DNA of 64,000 nt. Source: Globodera rostochiensis (lineage: Eukaryota > Nematoda > Chromadorea > Rhabditida > Heteroderidae). This document shows, piece after piece, positions 12,630 to 24,899 of this stretch; the stretch's first letter is position 1; each line of letters begins with the position of its first letter. The notes under the pieces are model-generated. The model was not told the DNA's origin, ran no database searches, and saw only the letters and a program-made list of their open reading frames with translations. The stretch is taken from NCBI GenBank assembly GCA_018350325.1, contig JAEVLN010000009.1, forward strand, positions 2,067,388 through 2,131,387, written 5' to 3'. The translations under genes were made by a program, and so were the position numbers.

Positions 12630-14660
12630 AAAAGTTAAATAAACAAAGATTCAATAAACCAGTAAACAGCAAGCAGTAATAAGTTGTTGCAAACCCAGTA
12701 AAAAATACAAATAAAATGCAAAGTAGATCGTCTGGTGGTTATTAAAAAACCAAAATAAATAAGCTGCGAAAGCAAAAATTCTTATGAAATATTTAAAAAT
12801 AATATTGCTACTGGCATTTTGCCAGAAATCTAAATGCTATTGGTTTAATAAATTTGCTTTTTCTATTATATGGCAAAAAAACACTATTATTAAATACCAT
12901 TAATGTGAACAAAAATAAAAAAATGTCAATGATAAAAAAAGAAACTTGTAAAGGATACCTTTAATTATTGACATTTAATTCTTCATTCGTCAACAAAATC
13001 AAATTCAAGGGCAGCTATGCTAATAATAAAATGCATAAAGTTATCAAATTTTTATTTATTACCATTGCCATGAAATAAAATTTCAAAAAACATTTAATAA
13101 TTCTACCCATATCTTTATAAAAAGTATGCAAAAGCTTCACTTAAAAATATTATCACAAAAAATATGAGACATTAACCGCTTTTCTATTAGTGATAAAATT
13201 TTTAGTTCTTTGTTAGCATCATAACTTTAATTGTATTTAAAAAAATACAAATAAATTTAAATCTTAAGAAAAGGCATTTTTTTACAATATTGGAAGAATA
13301 AAAATGAATCAAAACAATTCAAACTCATAAAACGAAATATTATTTAAAAACCTTAAAAAATCGTCTTTTTATAATTCATTTTGATCGATTTTTTTGTGTA
13401 TTTTTAATGACCAGAAGTAAATGACATGTTATAAGATTTCAGTTTATCATACGTGCACTCTAGCAAAAAAAATTTTATTTTCTAAAAATGAAAAATAATA
13501 CTTTAGATTTTTTATGATAAATATTATTTATGCTTTTTGGTTATATATTAATAGTCTTAATTTTCAAAATGATGTTACTTGTTACCAAATTGCTTTTACA
13601 CGGTTATCTCTCGCGAAGAAATTATTTTTTGATTAGTTGCATCGAGACAGGAAATAATGTGGACTTACTTTTTTGTCCAAATATAAATAAATTTTAAATT
13701 CTCTTCTTATTGTGTCAAATAATTATCATTTGCATTAATTTTATTTCTATGTAGGTTAATGCATTGAAATTTAATATGGCTTTTATCGTTTACAGCCTGT
13801 AATATCATTTTAATTTATTTTGCTTTCGTTAAAGCAATTTTTTAAATTTAATCTGTGCCTGAACAAAATAGTTAGCATGTTTAGCTACTGTATATTTAAA
13901 TTATACTATTTTATTAATATTAATAAATATTTTAAACTCTTGTTATAGGAGGTAAATGAACAAAAAATTTCATACTCAACGGAATAATGTTTATTGACAA
14001 CATTGAATATATTGAAAGAATTTGCACTGTTAATACCTCGTCACGAGTAGCATTAATATCTTTTTGTAGTATATAATATTTAATCTATTATCATATTTAC
14101 ACTGAGCACATCATCACTACTAATTTATAAAAATAATACCTTTAAGATATTTATTTCTTTTTAAATTTAATATTAATTAAGTTAAAAAATTATGGTTTTC
14201 ATTAATAAAAGCAAATTATTCGTAAAAATTCTTATTTATGCAAATTTTTAACTTGTTTGACAATAAAATAAAACAAAATTTCTTTATAATTTAGCTTTTA
14301 CGAAAAAATGAAATGGTCTGACTGCACTGGATCAGTGTCTTCGGAGAATGGCAATGCTTTATGAATTTAAAAAAATTTATATGAAGCGAAGAATTATGAA
14401 ATTATGTCAATTAAATGCCGTTTATTAAAAAGGATTCATCGCATCAAATTTAATATTATAACTTGAAGTAACATTTACATTATTTAGTCTCGTTATAAAA
14501 ATCTTGCATTACACGTCCAATTTACAAAACAGTTTAAATTATAATAAATTTTCTTGGCGGCACTATTGGAACCGCCTTTCAAAAAAATCGCCATCCAAAC
14601 AAGATTTAGATTGCCTTTCGCATCTATCAAAAGGTGCTTCTATCGAAGTACCCGAAATAA
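12630..14660. other. AT-rich intergenic DNA, nothing recognised
   Basis: No ORF of 60 codons, no RNA gene and no clear repeat seen. Confidence 0.5.
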
Positions 14661-14674
14661 TCGATAGGCCCATC

Positions 14675-15563
14675 TAGGGTTGGACAAGAACGGGTATCCG
14701 GAACCGGAACCGGGACCGGTATCCGGGTGTTTTGGGCAAATTATCCGGGACCGGTATCCGGGTGTCCAGGACCCGGGATACCCGGTATCCGGGGGTTGGA
14801 TCCGGGCGGGTTAAGCACCCTTAATGGTGGTATTTTTTCGGAGAGATTTTTTTTTTGATGGTGTTAGCGCTAGTAAAATTTTTGTAAACAATTGGCTTTC
14901 AACAAAAATTGCTAAAAATTTCTTTAAAAATTATCTTGCGCTAATTTCGAGTTTGTTAAAATGAAACCGCCGACCCCGCCCATGCTTAAAAGCTCCAAAA
15001 AATTACCCATATTTTTAAAATTTTGGTTGCAAATCTTTTAACAAATTGAGTCAAAAATTCAAAATTTTCTCGGCGGCGCCTAACGGCACCGCCGACCCCC
15101 CCTCCCCCTAAAAGCTTAAATAGACTTAGAAGGCCGCTGAAAAAAAGACAACCTTCAAAATTTTTTAAATAAATACAATTTCAAAAAATATTTATTAAAA
15201 TAAATGATTTAAAAATAAATAATTTTTTTATTTCATTTAAATTTTTCCGTTTTCCGTTGTTTTTGGCCCTTTTTGTTTTCTGTTAAAAAATATTTCCGTT
15301 TTTCCATTTTTAAAAAATAATTTTATTCTGGGCACGCTTTGACCGTAGCCTGATTCAGATGAAGAAGAGCTTTTTGGCAAAAATTGCGTAAAATTTGATT
15401 ATTTATAAAATTTTAATTATTATTTTCAAAAATTGAAAATTATCCGGTATCCGGACGGATATCCGGCTGTAAATTACTATCCGGTACCGGTATCCGGGTG
15501 TCAAGGAACCGGTGGAACCGTTATCCGGGGGACCCGGATAATATCCGGTCTTGTCCAACCCTA
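14675..15563. mobile_element. Non-autonomous hAT-like element (889 bp) with perfect 8-bp TSD
   Basis: Terminal inverted repeats TAGGGTTGGACAAGA (left) and its exact complement TCTTGTCCAACCCTA (right) are flanked by GGCCCATC on both sides (14667-14674 and 15564-15571). An 8-bp duplication with TAGGG-type ends is characteristic of hAT transposons. The subterminal parts are degenerate TATCCGG / CCGGTATCC words in mirrored orientation. There is no transposase ORF. A GC-hairpin copy (15071-15094) is nested in the middle. Confidence 0.9.
15071..15094. repeat. GC-hairpin dispersed element (representative copy)
   Basis: The core CGGCGGCGCC + 4 bases + GGCACCGCCG folds on itself with at most one G-T-type mismatch. 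It is usually preceded by TTAACAAATTGAGTCAAAA and an AAAATTTTCT run and followed by a C-rich ACCCC(T)CC tail. Further copies on either strand: 2089-2110, 7633-7656, 7781-7804, 18954-18978, 20561-20584, 32231-32254, 33780-33804, 34290-34313 and 35176-35199. A decayed copy lies near 16410. Confidence 0.85.
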
Positions 15564-15571
15564 GGCCCATC

Positions 15572-16740
15572 CCAAAAAGTTCTTTAAAACAAATGCAAAA
15601 ACAACTTAAAGATCGACTTTTTTTATAGTGAGTTGGTCAGGACTCAAAATCTGCTTATGCGTTCTGAAATTCCTTAATTATATCATTGTTTTATTATTTC
15701 TAATCTAATATTTTATCTTTTATTTCTTTTAAATTCAACTTAGTGATTAAATTCATATTTAAAAGTCCTAAAATTATTTGATTTGTAAAATGTAATGCAG
15801 TCGTAATTTTATTTTATAATTGGATTTGTATTCTATGTTTTTTCCTCATTGTTTTTTTTAATGTTTTTTAGTTATTTAACTTTTTAATAATCAAACATTA
15901 AAAAATAGTAGTTTGAATGTTATCTGATTAGTTATTTTGAACTTAAAATTAATTTTATTATATTATATTTTATAACTAATTAAAATTTGGAAACCAATTC
16001 GTATTTTTATTAGATTTTGGAAAGCATAGCGACAATAATATAAATCTTTTTTAGGGTGATCTGCGGCTGCTCCGTATATTCTGTATATTGAAAATCCGGC
16101 ATCTCTTCCATGTACAGTGGGCTTTTTTAATTAGCTATTCATTTTTAATAGGTTAGCACTAAAATTCGTGTTTTAATAATATTTAGAGCTTTATAAAATT
16201 TAACTTTATAATAAAAAATCGTATTTTAATTTTTTGGACTAGCAATGCCAATGCAAATAACTTAACCGCCGAACTCCTCCACTCTTATGTAATTTTTTTT
16301 TTAAATTCCTTAACTTGCTGTAAATTTGGAGATTTTCAGTCAATTTCAAGGGAAAAAAAAGAATTCTTGGGCCAAGTTTCTTAACAATAACAGTTCTAAT
16401 TTTAAAGAATTTCTCGACGGCGCCTACTCCACCCCGCTTCGTTCCCGACCACGCGCTTTGCGCGCTTGGAATACGCTTTGCGTGAAGTCCTGGTTGTAAT
16501 GGCAATTTTTTGATCGAATTTCAACAATCGCCGGTGAGAAATTATTCTTAACTGCCACAGAAGTTCCCCCCGATACAGACTTAGAAATACGACTCAATTA
16601 CATTACACTGAGTTTTTGGCCGCGTTTGGGATTTTTTGTTTTCCAAATAAGAGTTGCCTCAAATTTTAAGAGCCCAGCCAGCAATGAAAACTTTTAATTT
16701 TTTAACATAATTAGATTTATTTTTTAAATTTTGAAAATCT
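15572..16740. other. Intergenic DNA downstream of astacin gene 1, no gene seen
   Basis: AT-rich, with a GC-richer patch around 16400-16500 including a broken GC-hairpin copy. The 88-codon minus ORF at 16239-16505 has no family resemblance and overlaps repeat sequence, so I do not call it. Confidence 0.5.
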
Positions 16741-16916
16741 GGGACAATTTATGTTAAAGCATTAAAAAACGCATTAAAACATAAATGAATACATTTTCTT
16801 GGTTGGGACAAATTAGGGTCTGTTAAAGCATTGACAATTAACTAAAATAAAAGAAATGATACATTATCTGGATTGAAAAACAAATGATCGAGATGATCAA
16901 ATTTTCTCATCACTGA

Positions 16917-19900
16917 TTATCCGCAGTTTTTCGTTCTTCCCCACACCGTGACATTAACGATTTGCGCACTTTGATTGTACTGGCGGTGTTCATCATCCAA
17001 ACTTTTGAATTTTGGCGGCTCCACACCAGCTTTTTTCCATCCCAGGCATTGGATTTCGTCCACACGAATTGGGTCCGCCGTCGCATTCTCACGATAGCCC
17101 CAAAAGCTTTTTGACGCGCCTTCGGGCCTCTTTAATTTGAATTTTAAATGATAAAACAGACAAAAATAAACACTCACAAAGCAATAAAGTATTGTGCCCG
17201 GAATATAAGGACGCGCCCAATAATCTTTTTTAGACATTATTTTGCGGATTTGACCGTTAATCTTCAAAAGGAATGAAATTGAACATTATTTTTTATTTTC
17301 AATTAACTTACCACAATCACTGGGCAGTGTACTTTTTCATAGCACCATTTTTCTTGCGAAAGACATGCGACGTCTCCATTACATAAACAATCTTCTGATT
17401 CCCCAAAGTCCTCCACACAGACAAGAATTGTTTCCGGATTCCGTTCCTCAATATAAAGATTTTGAACGGAAACACACTCGCAGGAATCTGTAAGATTGAC
17501 GGCGCCTAAACGAAAAATTAATAAAAACTAATTTTAGTTTTACAAACTCTTACCAGCTTCATAGTTCAACTCAAACAGCGTCTTTGGTTCGGGCAAATCA
17601 GTTGAAATGTGCGTCGAAATGATAAAGTCCACGTTGGGCTCTTCGGATTCGATCCAGTTCTTGTAGGCATTTGTCACGTTGTCACGGAGTGCGCCGGGGC
17701 AGCAAAGTCTGGCGCCTGAAAAAGGACAAATTAAAAATAAATAAATAAAAGAAATTGAAAATGCCTTGAGCCGTTTTGTCTTTTCTGTAATTGATTTGGA
17801 CATAGTTTTTGCACGGGTCGACACATTTGAACATTTCATGCAAGTTTGTCAGTTGAATGCGCGCTTTTTTGCCATTGGCCTGAAATGAGTTTGAATTTTA
17901 ATTATTAGAATTTAACTTAAAAAAAAACTAGACGGGTCTGGTTAGTGTTCGGCACGATACGATATTTAGAATATAAATATCGCGATATTTATATCGAAAT
18001 ATCGTATCGGGAAAAAACTATTAATTCGATATTTTTCGACACCGATATTTTATCGAAATATCGTAACGAAGCCATTGCCGAGCACTACTCCTTGTCCCCG
18101 GTTATTGTAAGCAGAGGGCAAAAGCCGCTGCAAACCCCAAATAAAAATGCCTTAATTCTCCAATAACAGCGGCATGCAGGTCCAGAACCATTGCACTTGA
18201 TCGTCGGCTTGAGCACTTTGTTCGTCCGTTCAGCTTTCAATTCTCTGGGCGTGCCGCTTATGTCCTCGCAGTTTAAGTCTTAATTTATTTGTTTAAATAT
18301 TTTTTTGTTCTTTATATTTCCTACTAAATTCAAGCAAGCCGCAGTACGTTCCGGCAAATCCGTCCGGACAAAGGCACTTCGAGCAGTCATTTGGGTTGAG
18401 GTACCCGCCGTTTAGGCACCAATTCTTTTCTTTGCAGGTGTCTGAAATTGAAAGCAAATTTGTAAATTTAAAACAAATAAAATAATGCTTTATTAAGCAT
18501 AATATTTTTATTGAAAGATTACCATTGCAAAAAATGCGGTTGATAAGCGCCGTGTCTTTAAAAGAAAGACCTTCCCAAGAGCCAATTGTTTCTTGGTAAA
18601 AACGTGGAAGTGTTATCAGATGATATTGACCACTTAAATACAAATTTATTTTATGTTTTTGTTAAGGATGATTGGATTCGGAACGATTCATCATGCAAGC
18701 ATCTTTTGAAAGTCTTTAATATTTTTAAATTCAACCAAATCAAGTAAAGAAGATGCCATTCAAAAGCTCTAAATGGGAAGAATCATTTTAAGAAAGCCAA
18801 GCGGAACAATTCGCTTAAAAACCTAAAATGGAACTTTTTTCATTGTTTTACGAAAATAACTTTCACGAATTTAACAATAACTTTTAAACGCTAATAGCTT
18901 TCGAATGGCACGCAAATCTGTTAACAAATTGAGTAAAAAATTCCAAAATTTACTCGGCGGCGCCTATCGGCACCGCCGTCCCACCCGCCCCTCGTCTAAA
19001 AAGTAGTAGAAAAAATCGCACGTGAAAAAATGGTTGGCGCTCAGTTGGCTTGCCATTTGAGCGCCGGCGCTCTGGCGTACAACATCGCACCCGAAATCTC
19101 GGCGACCCCCCCCCTGCCCCCCCCCCCCTAACATTGCAACTCGCAGCGCTCGAGCCGACCCCCCCCCCATTGTGCATCTATGAATAAAATGTACCGTGAT
19201 TGATTATAGACATATTTTAAATATTGTAAAAATAAAAATTATATTTTTCACGTTTTGACGTCGTATTCTCCGGGATAATGCATTACCGAGCCGAAGTCAT
19301 AAGCAAAATCAAAATTTTCGGTAGCTTTGGTTTTTGCTCGCTGAAAGAAAAATTGCATTATTTGATTTTATTTCTAATTGCTTAAATGAAACCAATTTTT
19401 TGCAGGGATGCGAATGACAAACTTAAAAAATGGCAACCGAAACAATGCATAAATAGCGGAGACCGATATGGTGCCCAATTGGCGGGTGTCCCGGGTTTAA
19501 AATTTTAACGATTATCAAGTTGGCCAGAAAATAGCAAATTGGACAAATTTGCATATAATTTGACAAAACGTTCACAAAAGTCCTGAAATTTGGTAAAACA
19601 AAAACCCATAATTAAAAACCGGCACGGACGGGCTCAAAAATTTTGGCAAAGATTAATTAAGTCAGAAAAGACAAAAACCCGGCAAAAACAGGCTTATTTG
19701 AAACCTGGGCACGGAAGCGCAACAGCCAACAAATTTGTTTTACAAATTGTGTTAAAGATTACGGGATCTTTGGATCGCGGGATGGTGAAATTGCGAGCAT
19801 CGCTTCGTTCTTGCTCATGCCAAAGGCCAAGTGCGTGCAAAAGTTCGTGGGCTGCGACCACGGACATATTATATTGCTTAATTGCCATTATTTAATTCAT

Positions 19901-22900
19901 TTTATTTACAAAAAAAACAGAAAACAAACTTTGCAGAAGGGGCAGGTGCTTTTCACCGCAAGCTTAAGGCTTTGCCAGCCAGCAGCTCTGCCAATTTTAG
20001 ACCAACCGCAAACGAAAAAAGGAAAACAAAAGTGTTAAAAATCCGGTACTGAATCAAATTTTGGAAATCACTTCTTCTCCAATGCCCACGGTAGATAGAG
20101 GTAGTATAAATTTAACTAGAGACCGGACCCAAACCCAAAATTTTTCTTTGGGTTTGGTTTTGGGTCAAATTGGAGCACAACCCAAAAAAACAAAACTCAA
20201 AAAACTTTTTTGGCTTTGGTTTTGGGTCCAAGTTTCCGGTCTCTAAATTTAACCATCACACAACCAGCGGTTTCGAATTTCAGTCTGTTGGTCATGGTAA
20301 CCGTGATTTATTTGGGTTGGTTGTAATTATCAAGGATGCCAAATTGCCCTTGTTAATGGCAAATGCCATTATTTTGAAAATTTGCCATTACATTTGCCAT
20401 TTCTCCACACTTGCCCTTATTTTGCCATTTCTTGGAACTTTAGGGAAACTTCGCATTTTGAGGAATAAGAAATTTCCGAAAGTAGTGCTCCATGATTTGT
20501 ACAATTTTAAGTTTTTGGTTGCAAATCGCTTCACAAATTGAGTCAGAATCAAAATTTTCTCGGCGGCGCCTGTCGGCACCGCCGACTCCCCGTCCCTCAG
20601 AAGTAAAGCAGAATACTCAAAAAAATGGTTTTCTAAAATTTCTTAAGAAAACTGCCATTACAATGCCATTTTTTGGACCCCTAGATGCAATTACAATGCC
20701 ATTTCTTAGAAGCCGTTTGCCCTCGAAGGTGAGTTGGCATCCCTGGTGATTATGACTAGAGCCCGGCGGGAACGGGATTCCTGCGGGAAAAGTGCGGCAT
20801 TCCATGGTTCCGTTCCCGCACTTTTGCCGGAGCGGAAAAAACGCGGGATTCTCGTCCCTGCAACATTTTGAAATTCCCGTTCCCGCAATTTTTATTTTAT
20901 CGCGCTCTAGTTATGACGTACTAGTGATGCACGAGACCCAAAAAACTCGAGACTTTTCTCGAGTCGAGACCCGATATCGAGACTCCAGTGCATCACTATA
21001 ACTTACCACAAGGAATATCCAAGTTTTCAACACCAATGCCGTGAACGCCCGTTTTGTTTTTAGGGATCTCTCCACCAACCGCAAATCTTACGCATGTTTC
21101 TTTCCTGTACAAAAATTGGGTACAATAAAAGAATTTGTACAAAATAAACGCACATAATCAAATTGGTTGCTTCAGTGATGGCCGTTTTCCATTCTCTGTA
21201 GTCATCAGGCACTGGAAATGATAATTAATTTATTAAAAGTACAATTATTTACAATTTCCTTTGTTAAAGCCGATCTTGATCGTGAATTCAGTCCATTTTT
21301 CATTGTTTCGTTCCGGAAGATATTGTCTCTTTTTCCGGCGGTCCCCCTTTTCTGGTGCAAGTCCACATCCTTAAGCAATTTCGTTCACTCATTAGCATTA
21401 TTTAAAAGCTTATAAGCATTCTAATTAACGAAATAAAATTTTAATTAATCAGTGCAAAAACAAAACTCACTCTGTCGGGCTTCAATGTATTCGTTGTGCA
21501 GTTCTTCTTTGTTACATGACGAATCCAAATTGCAAATCAAACTTTCGCTGCGCTTTCTAAATGGGCGGCTGTAGGGCGGCGGCTTTTTCCACGGCGGAAG
21601 TTTGAACTAAAATCGATCGGTTTATTATGGCATTAGAATTTTCTCGAATTTACTGAATCATCGGGGAGAGCGCTGTTCGGGGACCCATCTTTAGTTTGGC
21701 ACGATTCCAAAGCCTCAATCCTCTTTAAAAGTTCACGGATCTCATCACAATCGTCTCCATACTCTTCACAGGGCGTAGGAAGCCTAGGCCATGACTAAAG
21801 TTTAATAAATAAATTTGTTTATTTTATTGACGACTGACAATGTTTGGGTTGTTTTCGTAATGCTTCAAACCCGTGCTTTGAGTGATTCGCCTCGAGAATT
21901 CGGGATTGGCAATTTGGAAAAAAACTCTCATCAGATCAGTCGACGGCGGCACAAAATGGAGTTTTTTAGCCCAAGTTCCGTTGATCTCTTCCGGTTTAAT
22001 GTCATTGAGAATGGAGCCGATGACGTCATAAAAGATAAAAAATTAAAATTAAAATAATTTATTTTATTTCACTTCGATATTCCAATAACTGCCGTTAATG
22101 GGTTCTCCGCCGGTTTTCTCTCGAATGGCGCTTTGTTGCGGTCCGTTCCCAAATTCAATGAAGAAAATGGGCATTTTTTTCTTAATCGCCGATATTCCAT
22201 CCAATGTAATCGGGAAATTCCGCGTCGTATTGAAGCTTAAAAATATATTTATTTAATTTATTTTGTTACAAAATATTTAAAAGAATACGTCTCGTCGGAG
22301 AACGAGAAGTCGATGAATGACTCCACGACAAGCATCTGTCCTTCACGATGGACACAAATTCGAACACGGAACCCCGCGACATTCGAAGTCGAATCCACGC
22401 CGAGATGTTTTTGGCACAATTTGGCAATAGAACTGTTTCCGGGCCATTTTTTTGAGCTTTTGTAGCATGCGTACACCTCGACTTGACTAAAAATAAAAAT
22501 GAAATTTCTTACAGATTCTTCAAAAATTTGATTTTACAATTGGCATTTTTCAGTTGGCACTTGCATGCAGGCATTGACATAGTCTTGGTATTGGTTTTCG
22601 ATATAATCGACCGGAAGAGGACCAGAGCTTATATTAAATTCATGCTCATCACAAACAAGAAGGTAAGGCGATGTGGAGAAGTTCAGCACGAATTTGGAAA
22701 CCTCCGCGGGGAAAACAATTTCCATACAATTTGTGCCAAAATGGTCCTTATGCCATGCGGTTGGTTCAAAGGCACACTTAAAAAAGAAATGCCAATTAAT
22801 TTTGAGGATTATTAAAGTAAAAATTTGGACCGTTTTCGTGCACAATCCGGTGCCATTTTGTCCGATGGATGAAAGAAGGTCCAGTGCCATAATGCGAAAT

Positions 22901-24356
22901 GCCATTGCATCGAAATCTTTCATAAATGCCCCCAAATGCAGCGCCTTTACATAGTCTGTTTCGATCGCCCCAAAATCTGTAAAAAATATTATTAAAAATA
23001 ATAAAAACTTTGTCCAAAACCTTTGGAGATGTTCATTGCCTCAATAAAGTCATTCGGCTTGATGTGGAAAACGGAACTGAATTGTCCATCAAGTCCAAGG
23101 CTTAAATTATAAACCGTTCAACAATTTATGCCGAAAAACGACTCGCCTCGACTGAATCGTAAAGATTCTGTCACTGTTTTTGGAGACGTTCAGGGCATGC
23201 CATTCATTACGTGCCACAACTCCGGCACAATCAGAAAGAGGCCTTTCATTCACACGCTTTCCCAATCGAAATCGCCCCCCAAACTTTGAAGTTCCGGTAG
23301 CCAATTTGCCCGCCAATTCGCTTTTGTAGCAAATTTGAAGGCTAAAAGCATTAATTTGTTTATAATAAAATTGTTGAAAATCTCAAAAAATACGTTTTGC
23401 ATCCTTTTTCGAGCTTAAAAAGGCCGTTTTTCTCCAATTTACATTCACTCCATTGGCCCGTCGTGAGTCGGGATTGTTCGGTGACGGCATTTTGGGAGTC
23501 GGTGGCATTGAAGGGGAATGTTGTCGGGTCGGGGCCATCGGAGTTTAGTGAAAAACACTAAACAAAGTCAAATAAATTTTATAATAAATTTACAAAGTTC
23601 TACCTTTTTCTGGCACAATTCCGTGCCATTTGGTCCAATGGTTGAAAGAAGGTCAGAGGCCAAAACTTCAAGTGCAATTCCATTGAAATCGTCCATAAAT
23701 GCCCCCAAATACAGGTCCGTTTGAAAGTCTTTTTCGAGCAGTCCGTCAGCTAATTATTGTCAAAATGAATTACTTTTGATTTTTACAATTATTTAAACCG
23801 TTGGAGAATATTTGAATTTCCGTATTTTCTGGCGTTTCGTTGATGAATTCGTTGCCAAAAAAGCCTCCAAACCGAAGGCTAAAATATAGGCACATTTTTG
23901 ATTATTTTGGCATAAATTAACTCGCCTCGACTCGAACGCGACTTTTCCGTCACTCATTTTGCCGATTATCAGAGCGTGCCATCCTTCACTTTCCATCACT
24001 TTGGCACATTCAGCAAAAAGCCCCTCCCCATTCATTCCGATTTTTGTTCGAAAGCGCCGTCCGACTTTTGAATTTCGTCCAGTCGAAAATTTGCTTTTGT
24101 AGCAAAGCAAAAGTCTAAAAAAATATTAATTATTTAAATTATTATTATTATAAATATTTATGCCTTTCGCAGGCATTTTCCAAAATAACCGGTCCATTCT
24201 TTTCGGCATTGCACAGACCCCAATGATCCACAACCGGTGAATTGCTAAATTCGAATATAAATTTATTTATTAATTATTTAATAATTACCCTCCGGGGACA
24301 GCAAATGCCTTCAAGGCAATTAAAAGGAAAAAGACGTTTATTATGAGCAATTTCAT
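16917..24356 (-). CDS. Secreted astacin metalloprotease 1 (N-terminal repeats, astacin, EGF-like, CUB-like), 29-exon model
   Basis: Phase-consistent model, 3,828 nt, about 1,275 aa. Exons: 24356-24289, 24244-24164, 24114-23926, 23878-23799, 23749-23604, 23557-23394, 23341-23147, 23100-23021, 22976-22831, 22776-22538, 22486-22289, 22235-22073, 21985-21839, 21794-21654, 21606-21471, 21369-21253, 21211-21154, 21104-21007, 19985-19930, 19876-19763, 19340-19252, 18632-18523, 18441-18325, 18278-18151, 17879-17765, 17715-17554, 17505-17312, 17261-17178, 17129-16917. It opens with a signal peptide (MKLLIINVFFLLIALKAFA). Repeated cysteine modules of unknown function follow, then RRKKRQ (about residue 740) as probable furin-type activation site. 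The zinc site HELLHALGLWHEQERSDA and Met-turn SVMHYP are intact. An EGF-like module and a CUB-like tail with paired cysteines follow. Two weak points are the acceptor of exon 13 (no pyrimidine tract) and the exon 18/19 junction, where about 1 kb is inserted. Several introns begin GC. It may be functional or recently damaged. Confidence 0.88.
17943..18087. mobile_element. MITE-like element with ATATCG palindromes, in a CUB intron of astacin gene 1
   Basis: Ends TAGTGTTCGGCA and TGCCGAGCACTA are inverted repeats with one mismatch. The interior is ATATCG/CGATAT palindromic words. It lies in the intron 17880-18150. The flanking 8-mers match only in part, so target duplication is unproven. Confidence 0.65.
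20117..20245. mobile_element. 129-bp hAT-like MITE with perfect 8-bp TSD
   Basis: Ends TAGAGACCGGA and TCCGGTCTCTA are perfect inverted repeats, flanked by AATTTAAC at 20109-20116 and 20246-20253. The interior is runs of GGGTTTGG/CCCAAACCC-like words. Confidence 0.9.
20757..20909. mobile_element. 153-bp hAT-like MITE
   Basis: Ends TAGAGC and GCTCTA; flanks ATTATGAC and GTTATGAC (7 of 8 match). The interior is repeated GCGGGAACGGGATTC-type words on both strands. Confidence 0.8.
20922..20998. mobile_element. 77-bp MITE, TAGTGATGC family
   Basis: Ends TAGTGATGC and GCATCACTA are perfect inverted repeats. The interior is GAGAC/CTCGAG words. Flanking 8-mers TGACGTAC and TAACTTAC match at 6 of 8. 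The same family occurs at 44468-44547. Confidence 0.75.
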
Positions 24357-24899
24357 TTGCTAAAATAATTAAATTTATTTATTTATTTATATTTTTATTT
24401 ATTTTGCGAAAAAGAAATTTGTGTTAAATGATTGTCAAATTTTGGATGAATCCGATGGAATGGGGGGAAAGTGATTGAATGGACGGACCAATCGGAGGCC
24501 GGTTGATGGAGTCCGATGACAAATGCACAGATTTTCCATCCATTTTGGAAAAACGGAAGGAAGAATCATCAATCACAGCATTCCGATCACTTTTTTGTCA
24601 CAGAGATTGTTAGCACTGATATGGCCGGCCGTCGCCACAAAAAATTCTTTTAAAATTAAGCAAATTTATTTTGAATTTATTCATTTGCGACCATCGACGG
24701 ACAAAAATTGGTTAATCTCCAGCTCGTTCTGCACCGTCTTGCCATGGCGCCACGTCTTGACTTTCGTTAATTGCTTAAAAAAATATGAAGCCTTAAAAAT
24801 TGCACTTTATCTTTTCCTGAGGGCTAACGATGCGTCCAGCATTCGGAAGGTGGTGGGGGGATGCCTTTTGCAATTAATGCCAATTGTAATTTTTTCGGT

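Larger units (their letters stand above)
20008..21005. mobile_element. About 1-kb repeat-filled insertion in the astacin catalytic exon of gene 1
   Basis: Gene 2 has one continuous exon here (41337-41508). In gene 1 the matching codons are split. Sequence up to the conserved Cys-Gly (plus-strand base 21006) and from the next Trp-Ser-Lys-Ile-Gly-Arg codons (down from about 20007) join without loss, so about 1,000 bp has been inserted. The insert carries three short TIR elements (20117-20245, 20757-20909, 20922-20998) and a GC-hairpin copy. Its boundary creates a perfect GTAAGT donor with the last exon G. Confidence 0.8.

Noticed and set aside
18284..18330. Apparent loss of a splice donor (GT to GA) at the end of the EGF exon of gene 1
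   Set aside because: Phase analysis shows both genes use the GTAGG donor four bases earlier, so the changed GT was never the donor.
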